In this document: one piece after another, positions 1 to 10,197 of the stretch
Numbering within the stretch: the stretch's first letter is position 1
How the letters are laid out: each line of letters starts with the position of its first letter
Origin: Clarkia xantiana subsp. parviflora
Lineage: Eukaryota; Streptophyta; Magnoliopsida; Myrtales; Onagraceae
Length of the DNA: 64,000 nt
Direction: 5' to 3'
Assembly (NCBI GenBank): GCA_036873135.1
Contig: JAPTYO010000015.1
Span: 12,007,683 to 12,071,682 of the forward strand
Notes under the pieces: generated by a model
What the model was told of the DNA's origin: nothing
Seen by the model: only the letters and a program-made list of their open reading frames with translations
Database searches by the model: none
Made by a program: the position numbers and the translations under genes

Positions 1-907
1 GGATCAGACGAAGGCACAAGTGGCAACCGCGTTGAGTGTACGAGTGACGAGAAACCCGGGGAAGTATCTCAGACTTCCTACGATTTAGAGGAGATCCAAT
101 AAAGAAGCACTTGGTTATCTAAAGGAACGTATAGTGTCAAAAAATTCAAGGGTGGAAAACGCTTCTCCCTTACAATGCGGGTAAGGAGGTTTTGATTAAG
201 AAGGTCGTTACGGCAGTACCAACTTATACTATGATTATTTTCTTGGCCCCTAAAACATGGTGCGCCGAGATAATTCGCTCATTGCTAGATTTTGGTGGGG
301 GCAACGTGAAGGAGAAAGAAAGTTACATTGGTGAAGTTGGACCGCATTAACGAAATCGAAGTCTTGTGGGGGCCTAGGGTTCAAGGAGCTTCAAACGTAT
401 AATGTAGCTCTCCTTACGAAGATGGCATGGCGACTAATCCAAACACCGGATGTGTTCTGGGCACGGATGGTCAAAGGGCTTTACTTCCCCAATGACACTA
501 TTGAGACGGCAAAAAAGGGCTCACGGGTGTCTTGGACGTGGACAAGCTTACAGCGGCGACGTCCTAATGGATAATGGTATGTGGATAGTAGGCAATGGGG
601 AGTGTATTGATATATTTGGTGATACTTAGGTCCCGGGACTCCCAAAATTCGGATTGTCGGCACTGTCGGTGCAAACGAACCAACCGAAGCTAGTTTCTAC
701 CCTAATAACGCCGGATGGGCCAAGTTGGGACCTCATGGCCATTCAAGATCAGATCCCGCCGATGCAATTGCAGGCTATCACCCACATTCCGATACCGCAA
801 GAACCATGTCAGGATGAATACATATGGCCTCACACCTGATCTGGTGATTTGTCGGTCTGATCTGTGTATCAACAAATTGTAAGCCCTACGGCGTCCAATG
901 AGGAGTT

Positions 908-1379
908 CATTATCCCGATGCAGCTCGGTGGGGCTGAACTTAAGAGGAAGGAAATCTGGGCTATGGGAACTATACCGAAAGTTCGCAAGTTCATGTGGAG
1001 ACTTGCTATGAACTCTTTTGCGGTCGAGGTGAATTTACGTAGAAGGGGTATTAATGCGGTGGCCGCTTGATCTTTTTGTGGTGCGGATGAAACGACACAA
1101 CATATGCTATCTGAATGCGAGTGGACGAGGGGAGTCTGGTTGGCTACCTTGGGTGTGCGACCTGAAGAAATTGTTGCTGATTTTGTCAATGGATTCCTGA
1201 CATATATAAAGAATAGATCGGTTGCATTCCTGACCAAGGCGGAGTGGAAGGTCCGATGGTCGTTACTCGGACTAGTCTGCTGGAACACGTGGAAGGAAAG
1301 AAGTCGGGCTATGCACTCTCAAGATTTACCAAATTCTAGGAAGCTGGTGGAAACTATTATGAAGGAGCATACCGAATAA
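908..1379 (+). pseudogene. LINE RT zinc-binding (zf-RVT) domain, broken
   Basis: The frame beginning near 864 reads PKVRKFMWRLAMNSFAVEVNL, stops at TGA (1068-1070), and continues in the same frame with SFCGADETTQHMLSEC and W. This is the zf-RVT pattern (C-x2-C ... ET..H....C). The TGA sits exactly where the first zinc-binding Cys is expected, so a TGC or TGT codon probably became TGA. Downstream the frame stays open to 1379. In an active element this domain lies between RT and RNase H in ORF2. Here it is part of the dead LINE. Confidence 0.75.
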
Positions 1380-1440
1380 TGGGAGGGCCACCCGCAAGGA
1401 CAGCATCATCAACGCCCAGACGCACCGACTACCCAATCGA

Positions 1441-1900
1441 ACCGATGGGAACCACCTCCAAGTGATGTGATCAAGGTAAATTGTAATGCATCTTGGGAGT
1501 GCAATACAGGTCGGGGCGGAATCGGTGGCCTAGCCCGGAATGCAACTGGTGAAGTTTTGAGCGGGTTTCACAGGTCTATCATCGGAAACGGAACCCTGGA
1601 ACTAGAGGTAATGGCGTTGAAGCAGTGAGTTAAATTAGTCATTGCAAATGGATGAAATCGGGTGATTTCAAAGTTTGATTCGAAATAGACGATCGACAAT
1701 ATATTAGATCAGGATAAACGCCGAAATTGGAGGATCTCGACTCAAGTTGGAAATATCAAGATGCGAGCGAAGAATCTGGAGTCCGTCACTTGGTCGTATA
1801 TCCTGAGAAATGCAAATGGTTGTGCTAACTGAATTGCAATCCAGGCTAGAAAGATGTCGTATTCTGTTAATTGGGTGTCACAACCCCTACCCTCTCTTGT
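1441..1900 (+). pseudogene. LINE RNase H-like domain, broken
   Basis: After a short linker the translation reads SDVIKVNCNASWECNTGRGG and LARNATGEVLSGFHRSI, then LELEVMALKQ before a stop. This is the pattern of the RNase H domain at the C-terminus of plant LINE ORF2 (usual start K.N.DGA). The catalytic Asp of the usual NxDG start is replaced by Asn-Ala (NCNA). Several in-frame stops follow. The 3' end is followed by a short UTR and the poly(A) run. Confidence 0.65.
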
Positions 1901-2516
1901 GTGCTTACTTTTAAAGGACCGTAATTTTAACCCTCATTAGACTTTTGTACCGATCCGTTTGTGTTTATCCATGTATTAGTTGGCAAAAAAAAATCTAAAT
2001 AAAATTATAGATAACGCGCGGATTAATAACTAACAATAGATAAATAAATGGTATGTGCAAACTAGAGAAAGAAAAGTCTAAAACACTAATCTTTATACCA
2101 ATATAAAATGTGAGAGTTGTCCTCACCCCCAAAAGGTATCTGTTGAATATTTTTATTTTATTTTATTTTATTATTATATATATTATATTTAGTTTTCATA
2201 TTTTTTATTTTATTATATATATATATATGTGTTATATTTAGTTCCCCTATTTTTATAAAATTGACGATTTAGTCTTTTTATCTTTGAGACCCATCCATTT
2301 ATCTTTACTATTACTAAAAAAAAAACCATTTAGTTACATGTTGTTATTTTTAGTTTTTTTGTCGCTTAATTGGTAGATCACCGTAGTTATTATTAATTTC
2401 TTCATCAAATATACTTATCAATTAGAGTCAACATGCATTCAATAGGTGAAAATGTAAGGTAGATGCATTTTTCCATTCACTATATCACCGATTTGGGGAT
2501 GTTCCGCTTGTTGACA

Positions 2517-3198
2517 TTTTTGTATCACATAATTTAGTCACTTTCTAACTCATATAACATATCAAATATGGATCAAACGTGGTTCTTGAAGTTTGACTTT
2601 ACATATAACATGTTGCTCAATGTTTAATACTTAATGACTCGAACTATCGGTTTAGTTCTTGCGTTTGTAAATTCAATCATATTTGGTATCTCCTAATTGA
2701 TAGTTGAATAAATAGTTAGTTGAATTCAAGTATAAACTTTAGACATTAGTGTTTTAAAAAAAAATGATGATTAGTCCCTACAATATTTGAGTAATACTAA
2801 AAATTTCATTAGATAAATTGCATTAACTTTTTGTTAAGGTCGCTTAACTGACATGTTACATTAATTATCATTAACTTATTAATACAATATACCAATAAAT
2901 TTGAGCCACCCATAAAGTATGATATGTACTCAACTCATGCAAACTTCGAGTACATATTGAGATTTTTTTGTATCACATAGATCAGTCACTTGTCAAATCA
3001 TATCAAATGTCAAAATATGGGTCAACCACGGTTCTTGAATTTTGATCTTTTACAGATAACCTGATACTCATTGTCCAACATTTAGGGTCTCGAATCATTA
3101 ATTTAGTTCTTCCGTCTGTCAATTAAATAAAATTAACCTAATTAGTAGTTAAATAAGTAAATTGACATATCAAGTATAAAATTTAGATTTTAATGAAT
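2517..3198 (+). repeat. Imperfect direct duplication inside the Helitron candidate
   Basis: About 240 bp starting near 2517 (TTTTGTATCACATA..., GGTTCTTGAAGTTTGA, TTTAGTTCTTGCGT) recurs from about 2961 (TTTTGTATCACATA, GGTTCTTGAATTTTGA, TTTAGTTCTTCCGT). The offset is about 440 bp and there are many substitutions and small indels. No coding content. It could be an old internal duplication or two copies of an unknown repeat. Confidence 0.65.
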
Positions 3199-3656
3199 TG
3201 AAATTTCCTTTAGCGTCCTGTTGGCAAAAAAAAATTCATTTTGCGTTAAATCAATTTTTGTTGGTATTATGATATAAAATTGCATGAAAAGTGTATAGTT
3301 ACGTTTGTATAGGTCAAACTGCTCCACCGATGACTCTAAGTGGCTAATTACGGGCTTACATTCTTCACTCCTTAAGTTGATAAATTAGATACAACTTTGT
3401 CGTTAATAACTCACGCCATGCTCAATCCAACTCATTATTAGTTATAACAGTAAATTAGTATCGCAATTTAAAACAATAGTTAATTTTTTGACTTAATTAT
3501 CCTCTTCTATTTTTCCTGTTTTGAATTACTTTGTGTCGTTCTTTTCGATCACAGATTCATTTCTCGCAACCCCTAAACTTGGCCATGTATTAACCACATA
3601 TTAAAATATTAGAAAACTGAAGATAAATTAAGTATTTTAAAATTTAAATAATTGAT

Positions 3657-3685
3657 ACGCGTGCAACGCACGCGTTAATAACTAG
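3657..3685 (+). other. Helitron 3' terminal hairpin and CTAG end
   Basis: Stem 3657-3664 pairs with 3668-3675 without mismatch around a 3-nt loop. CTAG occupies 3682-3685 and is followed by T. In the Helitron family this hairpin acts as the transposition terminator. Confidence 0.75.
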
Positions 3686-4310
3686 TAAATTTAAATATCA
3701 AAGAAAGTTTTGCTTTTTCTTTATGAGTATATTAGTTTGTAGTTGATAAATTGACCAATAAAATCAGTTTGACTACTACTTTGTTAACATTATTTAGGAG
3801 ATTCTCAAGGCTAAATACAATGATCCAACGCTACCATGATGGTAGTACATCCCCATTATTAAAGCTCCATCATATATTATATATTAAATTTTCTCATTTT
3901 CTCTATGCGCAGCCTAGTGGCAACAACTTTGAACATGCCAAGAACAAAATCCCTTTTTGTTTCAACCTCTAATAGCATTTTAAGTTGTATTGTAATTCAG
4001 TACCTCATTTTTTTCGATTCGATATATGAAATATCATATTTATTGCTTTCCACGTTTTCTTCTTAAAATTGACCCAACAAAAACATGTTTTTTAAACATC
4101 AAAGAAGTTTTAACCATGAGCAACCAAATCTAATACTTCGAATAACGGCGGGAAATAATAAGTTTTAGTTGATTAAATATGTCAATTTTAACGTCAAAAC
4201 CAAACAAAAAAATAAAAAAAAATAGCAAATTTGACATTTTTAAAATCGAATAAATAATTGAAGTACCAAACTGTCATTATTATACTTCGGACTGTTTTAG
4301 TCTATTAACT
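3686..4310. other. AT-rich stretch, nothing recognised
   Basis: No recognisable domain, RNA gene or repeat end. A 73-codon open frame at 3751-3972 has no recognisable features and sits in AT-rich DNA, so I do not call it a gene. Confidence 0.6.
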
Positions 4311-4634
4311 CATATTTTATAGAAAGCATCAATATTCTCTTTCCTTAAGTTATCAGAATCCATGGAATCTTTGCGGAGAGCAAACCACAAAACCATCAGC
4401 AGTGGTTGTCTAGTGGTCAATAGCGCTTACTTTTGAGTGGTTTTACTTTGAGGTCCTAGGTTCGAAACCCCTCATATTTTATAGAAAGCACCAATATTCT
4501 CTTTCCTAAAGTTATTGGAATCCATGGAATCTTTGCGGAGAGCAAACCACAAAACCATCGGCAGTGGTCGTCTAGTGGTCAATAGCGCTTACTCTCGAGT
4601 GGTTTGACTTTGAGATCCAGGTTCGGAACCCCTC
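4311..4634 (+). repeat. 162-bp tandem duplication (2 copies)
   Basis: Copy 1 is 4311-4472 and copy 2 is 4473-4634. Both start CATATTTTATAGAAAGCA and end AACCCCTCA. They differ by a handful of substitutions. Each copy contains a tRNA-like SINE head, so the duplication joins flanking DNA plus SINE head. Confidence 0.9.
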
Positions 4635-4899
4635 AAGGGCGTCACCTCAGGTCACCGTCTAACCACATACCGCGTCATACATATGAGGAGGCGAGTAGAA
4701 CTGGGATTAAAGGGCCGCCCTCTTGACTATACTAGGCTGCTGGTGGGGTTACGTTGATAGGGCCAATACATGCTCTGGTTGTTCGCTAAGTCTGGTCGGA
4801 AAAAAAACCCAGACCTTCAGCATGAGAGCACGAACATTACGTAACGGGATGGGTCTAGGCTCACTACTACTAGCCCATTCCTTTTGATGGACAAAAAAA
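4399..4899 (+). mobile_element. tRNA-derived SINE with duplicated head
   Basis: An A-box-like TTGTCTAGTGG (4406-4416) and a perfect B box GGTTCGAAACC (4459-4469) form the RNA polymerase III promoter of the first head. The second head repeats them with GGTTCGGAACC (4620-4630). A tRNA-unrelated body of about 260 bp follows, ending in an A-run (4893-4899). The only intact head-to-tail unit runs from about 4560 to 4899. Parent tRNA and family were not identified. Confidence 0.7.
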
Positions 4900-4949
4900 T
4901 CACAAATTAATGCTATTACGTGCTTTTTTTCTACACATTATTATTATTA

Positions 4950-6198
4950 GGGTTAAGGGTCTTTTTGGTACCACATGTTTGTTTGCAAAAATTACACTGT
5001 TCATACCATTAGTATTTTTTTGTACCAAATTGGTACCATATGTTTCCAAACCTTACTGTTTTGGTACTTCCGTTACTATTCCGTCAAAAACGGCCGTTAA
5101 ATGGCCATGTGCCCGTGATTTAATTTTTATTTTTTTAACGAAAAATTAAAGTTGCTTTGCCTAAAATGCCCTCCCTCCCCAGAAAAGTACATTGTTCGTC
5201 TTCATAGCTCCGGCGCAGGCCTTCTAAGACAGTCTAAGACAATACCAGTGACCCATTTGCAAGACATAGAAATTACCTAAAACCAAAGGCTGTTAAATTA
5301 AAAGGAACACTGCAGATTTTATGGAGAACATACTTCTTCAGCCGCTCCCCAACCACCACTAGAGCTGCAAATTCACAGCATAGGAATCAATTTTGTGTAT
5401 TTAGTGGAATAATTAGCTCCTTAGAATAGAAGTAATACACAGAGCATGTCAGATGAAACCTATCAGGGCAACCAAAATGAAGAACTCAGATGTTTAGGGT
5501 TTCTAAAGCTCAAATCATCTCGAAGGCAAGTCAAGATTGATTAACAAATCAAAATCACAAGGAGCGTCATCATCAAGTTATTTGAATTAATTCAAATCAA
5601 GACTCCGTCGTAAAAATTTCGGAAATCGAAGCAAGCTACTAGCTCAATCAGCAGCAGTACATTCGAATCGCGACACCGAGACCAGAAATGCATCAAATTA
5701 GAATAATCGAAGAATCAAGCAACGAAGTGGCCAAACAAAAGAAGAAGAGAAGTGAATCAAGCAACGAGATTGCAGTCGCCATAGCAGTGAAGAGCTCCAT
5801 CGGAATCTTACCGGAAAATCGATTTGTGTCGAGGGATAGTGTTTGCAAGCTCCGAAAATTTCCGATGGCCGCCGGAATCTCTCCGGGAATCTGAAAATTT
5901 CTTCAATGAATACCTTCATCTGCAACGCCAAGGAAGATAAGCAACAACACAGTGAGAAGAAAGAAGTAGACGCTTGGGTAGGTGAGGGCATTTTTGGCAA
6001 AGTGAGTTTCATTTTTTGAAAAAAAAAGTCACGTGACACTCACATGGTCATTTAACGGCCGATTTTAACAGAATGGTAACGGAAGTACCAAAACAGTAAG
6101 GTTTGGAAACATATGGTACCAATTTGGTACAAAAAAATACTAATGGTATGAACAGTGTAATTTTTGCAAACATGTGGTACCAAAAGGACCCTTAACCC
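4950..6198. mobile_element. MULE-type element with ~220-bp terminal inverted repeats
   Basis: The ends GGGTTAAGGGTC... and ...GACCCTTAACCC are inverted copies that extend about 220-230 bp (4950 to about 5180; about 5980 to 6198). Shared blocks include GGTACCA, CCATTAGTATTTTTTTGTACC and CGGCCGTTAAATG. The flanking direct repeat is 9 bp, TTATTATTA (4941-4949 and 6199-6207), as expected for Mutator-like elements. The right side is a TTA microsatellite, so the TSD alone is weak. The 800-bp centre is GC-richer but has no recognisable transposase. It could hold a captured host fragment. Confidence 0.8.

Positions 6199-6253
<55 letters not shown>
6199..6253. repeat. (TTA)n microsatellite
   Basis: About 18 uninterrupted TTA units directly at the right end of the MULE-type element, probably grown from its TTATTATTA target duplication. 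Confidence 0.95.
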
Positions 6254-7157
6254 GTTAGTTGAAAAAATAGATATTCTAAATCGAGACGTCCACTGTGATT
6301 CTTTAAAAGAAAAAACATCTAAAATCTTTTATATGATCTAAAAACAATATATTCTAGTGTTAGTACATAGTTTGGTTACTTACATTTGGTAAGGTGATTG
6401 TTTAGTTTAAACGTGTGTTTTTAGTTATATACGTCTGACAATATGACTTTTTTGTTATATTGATATAACATCCTTAATATCGTTTCTATATTAATATTCA
6501 TCATATGATTCTTTTTTCTTCATCATCTTCATCGTGATCTTTATCGAATTCAAGAAGTTTTTAATTTAAAAAACTTAAATACTTCATAAAATGATACACT
6601 GGTTCTAATCTGAATCCAGCAGCTAGGCATCGGATTCAAACCCACCAATAGCAGCTGGGTTCGATAGAACTCAATGTCTGTCATGTGTGCTGAATGAAAA
6701 CTGTGTTATAAAGTGTTGAACCCCATTTTACTTGATTGGTTTAAATGACAAGAACTAGTTGTTGTCGCGTTTCTGTTAATTTCATATTTGACTAATTTAG
6801 CTACTGTGCAGTAATTAATTCTCTATTCTTCCAGTCTTCTTATTTTGAGAATTTCACTTAACTTCTTTTTTTTTTATCTTATAATTTCACTTAACTTAGT
6901 TATGATAAACTAAATGAATGAATTCATAGCTCTTCTTCTGTTTGAATCTAAACTAAAGGACGGTAAATGGTCACCAAAGTTCATCGGGGATTTTTTTAAC
7001 ATAAATTTGATGAATAAGACTTGAATTAATTGAAGGTAAGGGTAAAAATATGATTTTATAACTATTTAATTACATTTGGTCAAATATAAGTAATTAAAAA
7101 AAATAAATTCAAATCATTAGGTCACATTTTAAAACGTATATAATATTTAATCACGTA
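6254..7157. other. AT-rich flank, nothing recognised
   Basis: No ORF, RNA gene or terminal repeat seen. It occupies the place where the 5' LTR of the following copia element should lie, but it shows no similarity by eye to the 3' LTR at 14525-15124. Confidence 0.55.
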
Positions 7158-7204
7158 AGTATCCGTAGTGATTACTCCCCGTAATCTAACAGTGGTATCA
7201 GAGC
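7158..7204 (+). other. Copia 5' LTR stub and primer-binding site
   Basis: 7158-7191 (AGTATCCGTAGTGATTACTC...CTAACA) matches the last 34 bp of the 3' LTR at 15124. Then one base, then TGGTATCAGAGC (7193-7204), the standard plant copia PBS complementary to the initiator Met-tRNA 3' end. The other roughly 566 bp of the LTR are missing, so the element has no upstream promoter copy. Confidence 0.9.
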
Positions 7205-7635
7205 ATGTATTAGGAGTTCATGATTTTGATAAATTGGTATTCTTGAAAGTTTTTAAAATTTGGACCGAAAATTTTAAGATAAGAAAATTAAAATTTTTGA
7301 CTTTTATGATGTTAAGGTGGTCCGTAATTTTCATGATGTTCTTAGTAAATTTGATGTTCATGATCTTCAAGAAAAACATGATTTTTATCAAAATCACATT
7401 GGATTGTAGATCTTATTAAAATTTGATCTTGAAATTTGACCACTTGTTTCCAATTTGGTGTTTGTGCCGAAATCCTAAGTAAATTACAAGGTAATTTTTT
7501 TAATTTCTTAGACTCCAAGTAAGTGTATTTCGGCCGAACCACATTAAAATATTGTTTACCATATTTTAATTTTTATTCTAGGTAACAATATATCTAAAAT
7601 TTGAAACATAAGGATAGATTCACATTAATATATAG

Positions 7636-7636
<1 letters not shown>

Positions 7637-7688
<52 letters not shown>
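7637..7688. repeat. (AT)n microsatellite
   Basis: A run of about 25 AT units in the copia leader region. Confidence 0.95.
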
Positions 7689-7689
<1 letters not shown>

Positions 7690-8087
7690 CTATCAATATA
7701 TCTTTATATTTAATATGTTTAAATTTATTATTGATAGATTTAGTTACCTAAAAGATTAATAAAATATATTGTCAGTATATATGTTTCCCTATTTAAGATA
7801 TTGACAATGAATATAATATATATTTATATACATGTGCCAAATTTTACGTATATATATTGTTGATTGATTTAGTCTTAAAGATAGAATCATGGCAATAAAT
7901 AAATATATAGTAATTGGCCGAAATATATATATATTAGCAATATTGGAAATTGTTTTAATATAATTAATGTTACTTGGTTGCTAAGTTAAATTTTTTAGTG
8001 GACTTCAAAACCCTACTTAGCCCACAAGTAAACATTTCGGCCCAAACCCTTTTGATTTAATTATTGGGCCGGTCCAATATATCAAAC

Positions 8088-8350
8088 CGAGACGCATTGA
8101 ATCGAACCGGGTTTTCTTAATCGGTTCGACCTAGTCGGGTCGGGTCGGACCAGGGTAACTAAGTGGATCTAACCGAACCAGTTTTGTGTGTTGAACCGAA
8201 CCCTATTTTTTTGGACCGGTTCGGACCGTACCAGATTTTGAAAATAAAATCGGGCTGAACCGAACCAGACCCGAACCGGATTTTTTTGGACCGAACCGCC
8301 GAACCAAACCGGACCGAAATTGACTGAACCGAACCGAATTTTCAAAACCG
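8088..8350. repeat. CCGAACC/GGTTCGG-rich segment
   Basis: At least a dozen copies of CCGAACC or its complement occur in about 260 bp, in mixed orientation. Similar arrays are seen in some non-autonomous plant DNA transposons, but I found no clear terminal repeats or target duplication. It lies inside the copia leader and may be a separate insertion. Confidence 0.5.
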
Positions 8351-9324
8351 AATTCAAGTCAATTAAATTAGCGTGGTCAAGTTTTAAAATCCAAATGTTT
8401 TGAACCTTTAAAGGCCTACAGTGCTCAAAAGGTTTATTATATACAACGATTAAACCTTAATGCCTTGTTTCGATTATGGGGATGAATCTCGGAGATACAT
8501 ATTTTTGGGACTGGATTAATTAGTGGGCTGAATTGAAATTGTTTATTATTCGATATATATTTATACATGATTAGAAATGTCGTCTTAACTGAGTCAAGCT
8601 AACTGGATAATGCATGTTGGGGGCGGAGCCCTGGTTAAATATATGGTATGCGCACTAGGATAGACATGTTGTGATGGTTGAAATTGCCTAGGAATCATGT
8701 CTAGAAAGATGCGTAATTTAATATAAGTATGAATTGGAAATCAGCCCCTAATGTTTAAAATATTTTTAAAAATCGAATACCAGTCGCCAAATGTGTATGA
8801 TTGATATGGAAGTTTCATGTTTGACACGTATGCTAGAATGTTGAGGATGTAGCCGCATTTGATAATTTACTTGGAAGTAAGATTATGTATGCAAGCATGA
8901 GTTCCTCGGAACATTAGACGCATGAAGCGTAAGCATGTGTGTGGTTTGTGTGATAAATGTTACTTGTGTATGATGATTTACATGGTTGGTAGAATTGTAT
9001 ATGCAGGAGTAAGTTCATCGAAATATTTTCCAAATTAAAAGGGTCTTGGGAAAGCCAAGATCAGGTATGCTTGTTTTAAAATTCTCGTTCCGGTAATTTG
9101 CAATTAAAACCGTTTTAAAAGACTGATCTATTGGATTGAAGACGACAGTAATGTGAACTCTTTCACAGCCATCTTCCATTGGTTTACTGGTGGTCGGTTG
9201 GTTTAGATGACTGAGGAATCATTGCTTGTCGCATTGCATCTTAATAGATATCTGATGTATGCAATTCTTTCTCAAAATGTTATTGTCTTCCAGATTTTGC
9301 ATAATCATCGATATGTTAGTATCA

Positions 9325-10197
9325 ATGGCCGCGATCAGCAATGTTATCTCCCAAATGAACAAGGGAGTGAGATTGAATAACAACAATTATAAGATTTGGA
9401 ATAAGCGCGTAAATATGGTAATTACTGAAATGGGAGGTTTGGAGTATCTTACTTCGAAACATGCCAGGCCAGAGGGAGACCTCACAGCCGATCAGAAGGA
9501 ATTCCATGATCAATGGGATGCGAAGGATCAGGAAATCCGTTCCGCCTTGTTGTTACTGCTTGAGGACGACATACTATATTGGTATGATCACATTGAGTCT
9601 GCCATGGACCTGTGTGATGGTGTTAAGACAGAATTTGGTGTTTACACCACAGCCCATAAGAGATCTTTAAACATCGCTTTCGACTCATATAAGATGAATC
9701 CCAAGCACACAATGAAGGAGCATATTAGACATATGTCTAACATGCTTGCTGAACTCAAGGAGGCAGGAGAAATCCTGACCGAGGAACAAAAGGTCCAATG
9801 CGTGAACCAATCCTTACCTGACTCTTGGAACAGGATGAAAATTCACCTTACCCATGCCACTCAACTCGATAACCTCGAGAAAGTGCGAGTTCATCTCGAG
9901 CTGGAAGAGGATCGTCTCAAAGCTGAAAAACCGAGAGCGGAAATACATCTTGCACCCTCATATCCAGCTGAGCAAAATGGTAAACGCAAGAGAAAGGGAA
10001 AGGGCCTTCAGGTTAAGGCTGACAAGTCTTTGGCTCCAAAACCTCAGAAGAAGTTCAAACGCAAGAAATTCGGTGGCAAGAAAAGGCAAGCAAAACAGAC
10101 ACGAAAAGAGGAAACTCGAACGTGTTTTAGGTGTGGTGTAAAAGGACACCTTGCTGCTGCCTGTACCAATCCTCCCAAGGTACGTGCGGAAGGATAA
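9325..10197 (+). CDS. gag: Copia gag polyprotein (intact ORF)
   Basis: A 290-residue capsid/nucleocapsid protein. I chose the ATG at 9325 (MAAISNVISQ); an in-frame upstream ATG at 9259 would add 22 hydrophobic residues untypical of gag. Residues about 10-210 match the UBN2/Retrotran_gag_2 pattern (LNNNNYKIWNKRV, IRSALLLLLEDDILYW, LNIAFDSYKMN, MKEHIRHMSNMLAEL). A basic Lys/Arg-rich stretch follows. A single zinc knuckle C-x2-C-x4-H-x4-C (CFRCGVKGHLAAAC, residues 267-280) ends the protein 10 residues later. It stops at TAA with no fusion to pol. It is open although the rest of the element is ruined, so it could still supply coat protein in trans. Expression would need a promoter, and the 5' LTR is gone. 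Confidence 0.88.
   Translation: MAAISNVISQMNKGVRLNNNNYKIWNKRVNMVITEMGGLEYLTSKHARPEGDLTADQKEFHDQWDAKDQEIRSALLLLLEDDILYWYDHIESAMDLCDGVKTEFGVYTTAHKRSLNIAFDSYKMNPKHTMKEHIRHMSNMLAELKEAGEILTEEQKVQCVNQSLPDSWNRMKIHLTHATQLDNLEKVRVHLELEEDRLKAEKPRAEIHLAPSYPAEQNGKRKRKGKGLQVKADKSLAPKPQKKFKRKKFGGKKRQAKQTRKEETRTCFRCGVKGHLAAACTNPPKVRAEG

Larger units (their letters stand above)
1..1993 (+). mobile_element. Degenerate LINE (L1-type non-LTR retrotransposon), 3' half
   Basis: Conceptual translation in shifting frames follows the order of a plant LINE ORF2 C-terminus. First comes a reverse-transcriptase tail with the usual GKEVLIKKVV, AVPTYTM and FWWGQREGE-like segments (about 85-480). Next is the RT-associated zinc-binding domain (about 925-1160), then an RNase H-like region (about 1440-1870). 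The element ends in a run of nine or more A (1985-1993). The start lies outside the window. Many stops and frameshifts make it dead. Family assignment is by recognisable motifs only. Confidence 0.85.
1994..3685 (+). mobile_element. Candidate non-autonomous Helitron
   Basis: The right end has the three hallmarks of a plant Helitron 3' terminus: a perfect 8-bp-arm hairpin (ACGCGTGC / GCACGCGT, loop AAC), a 6-nt spacer TAATAA, then CTAG followed by host T. The proposed left end is TCTAAATAAAATTATAG, directly after the A-run that closes the LINE, giving the A|T target expected of Helitrons. The 1.7-kb interior is AT-rich with no ORF. The 3' end is convincing. The 5' end is a best guess because 5'-TC is weak evidence. 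Confidence 0.6.

Noticed and set aside
4400..4475. Possible tRNA gene from the A and B boxes
   Set aside because: The boxes are present but the sequence does not fold into a complete cloverleaf by eye, and it is part of a tandemly duplicated SINE head.
6591..7157. Full-length 5' LTR for copia copy 1
   Set aside because: Only the last 34 bp before the PBS match the 3' LTR; the preceding 560 bp show no visible similarity.
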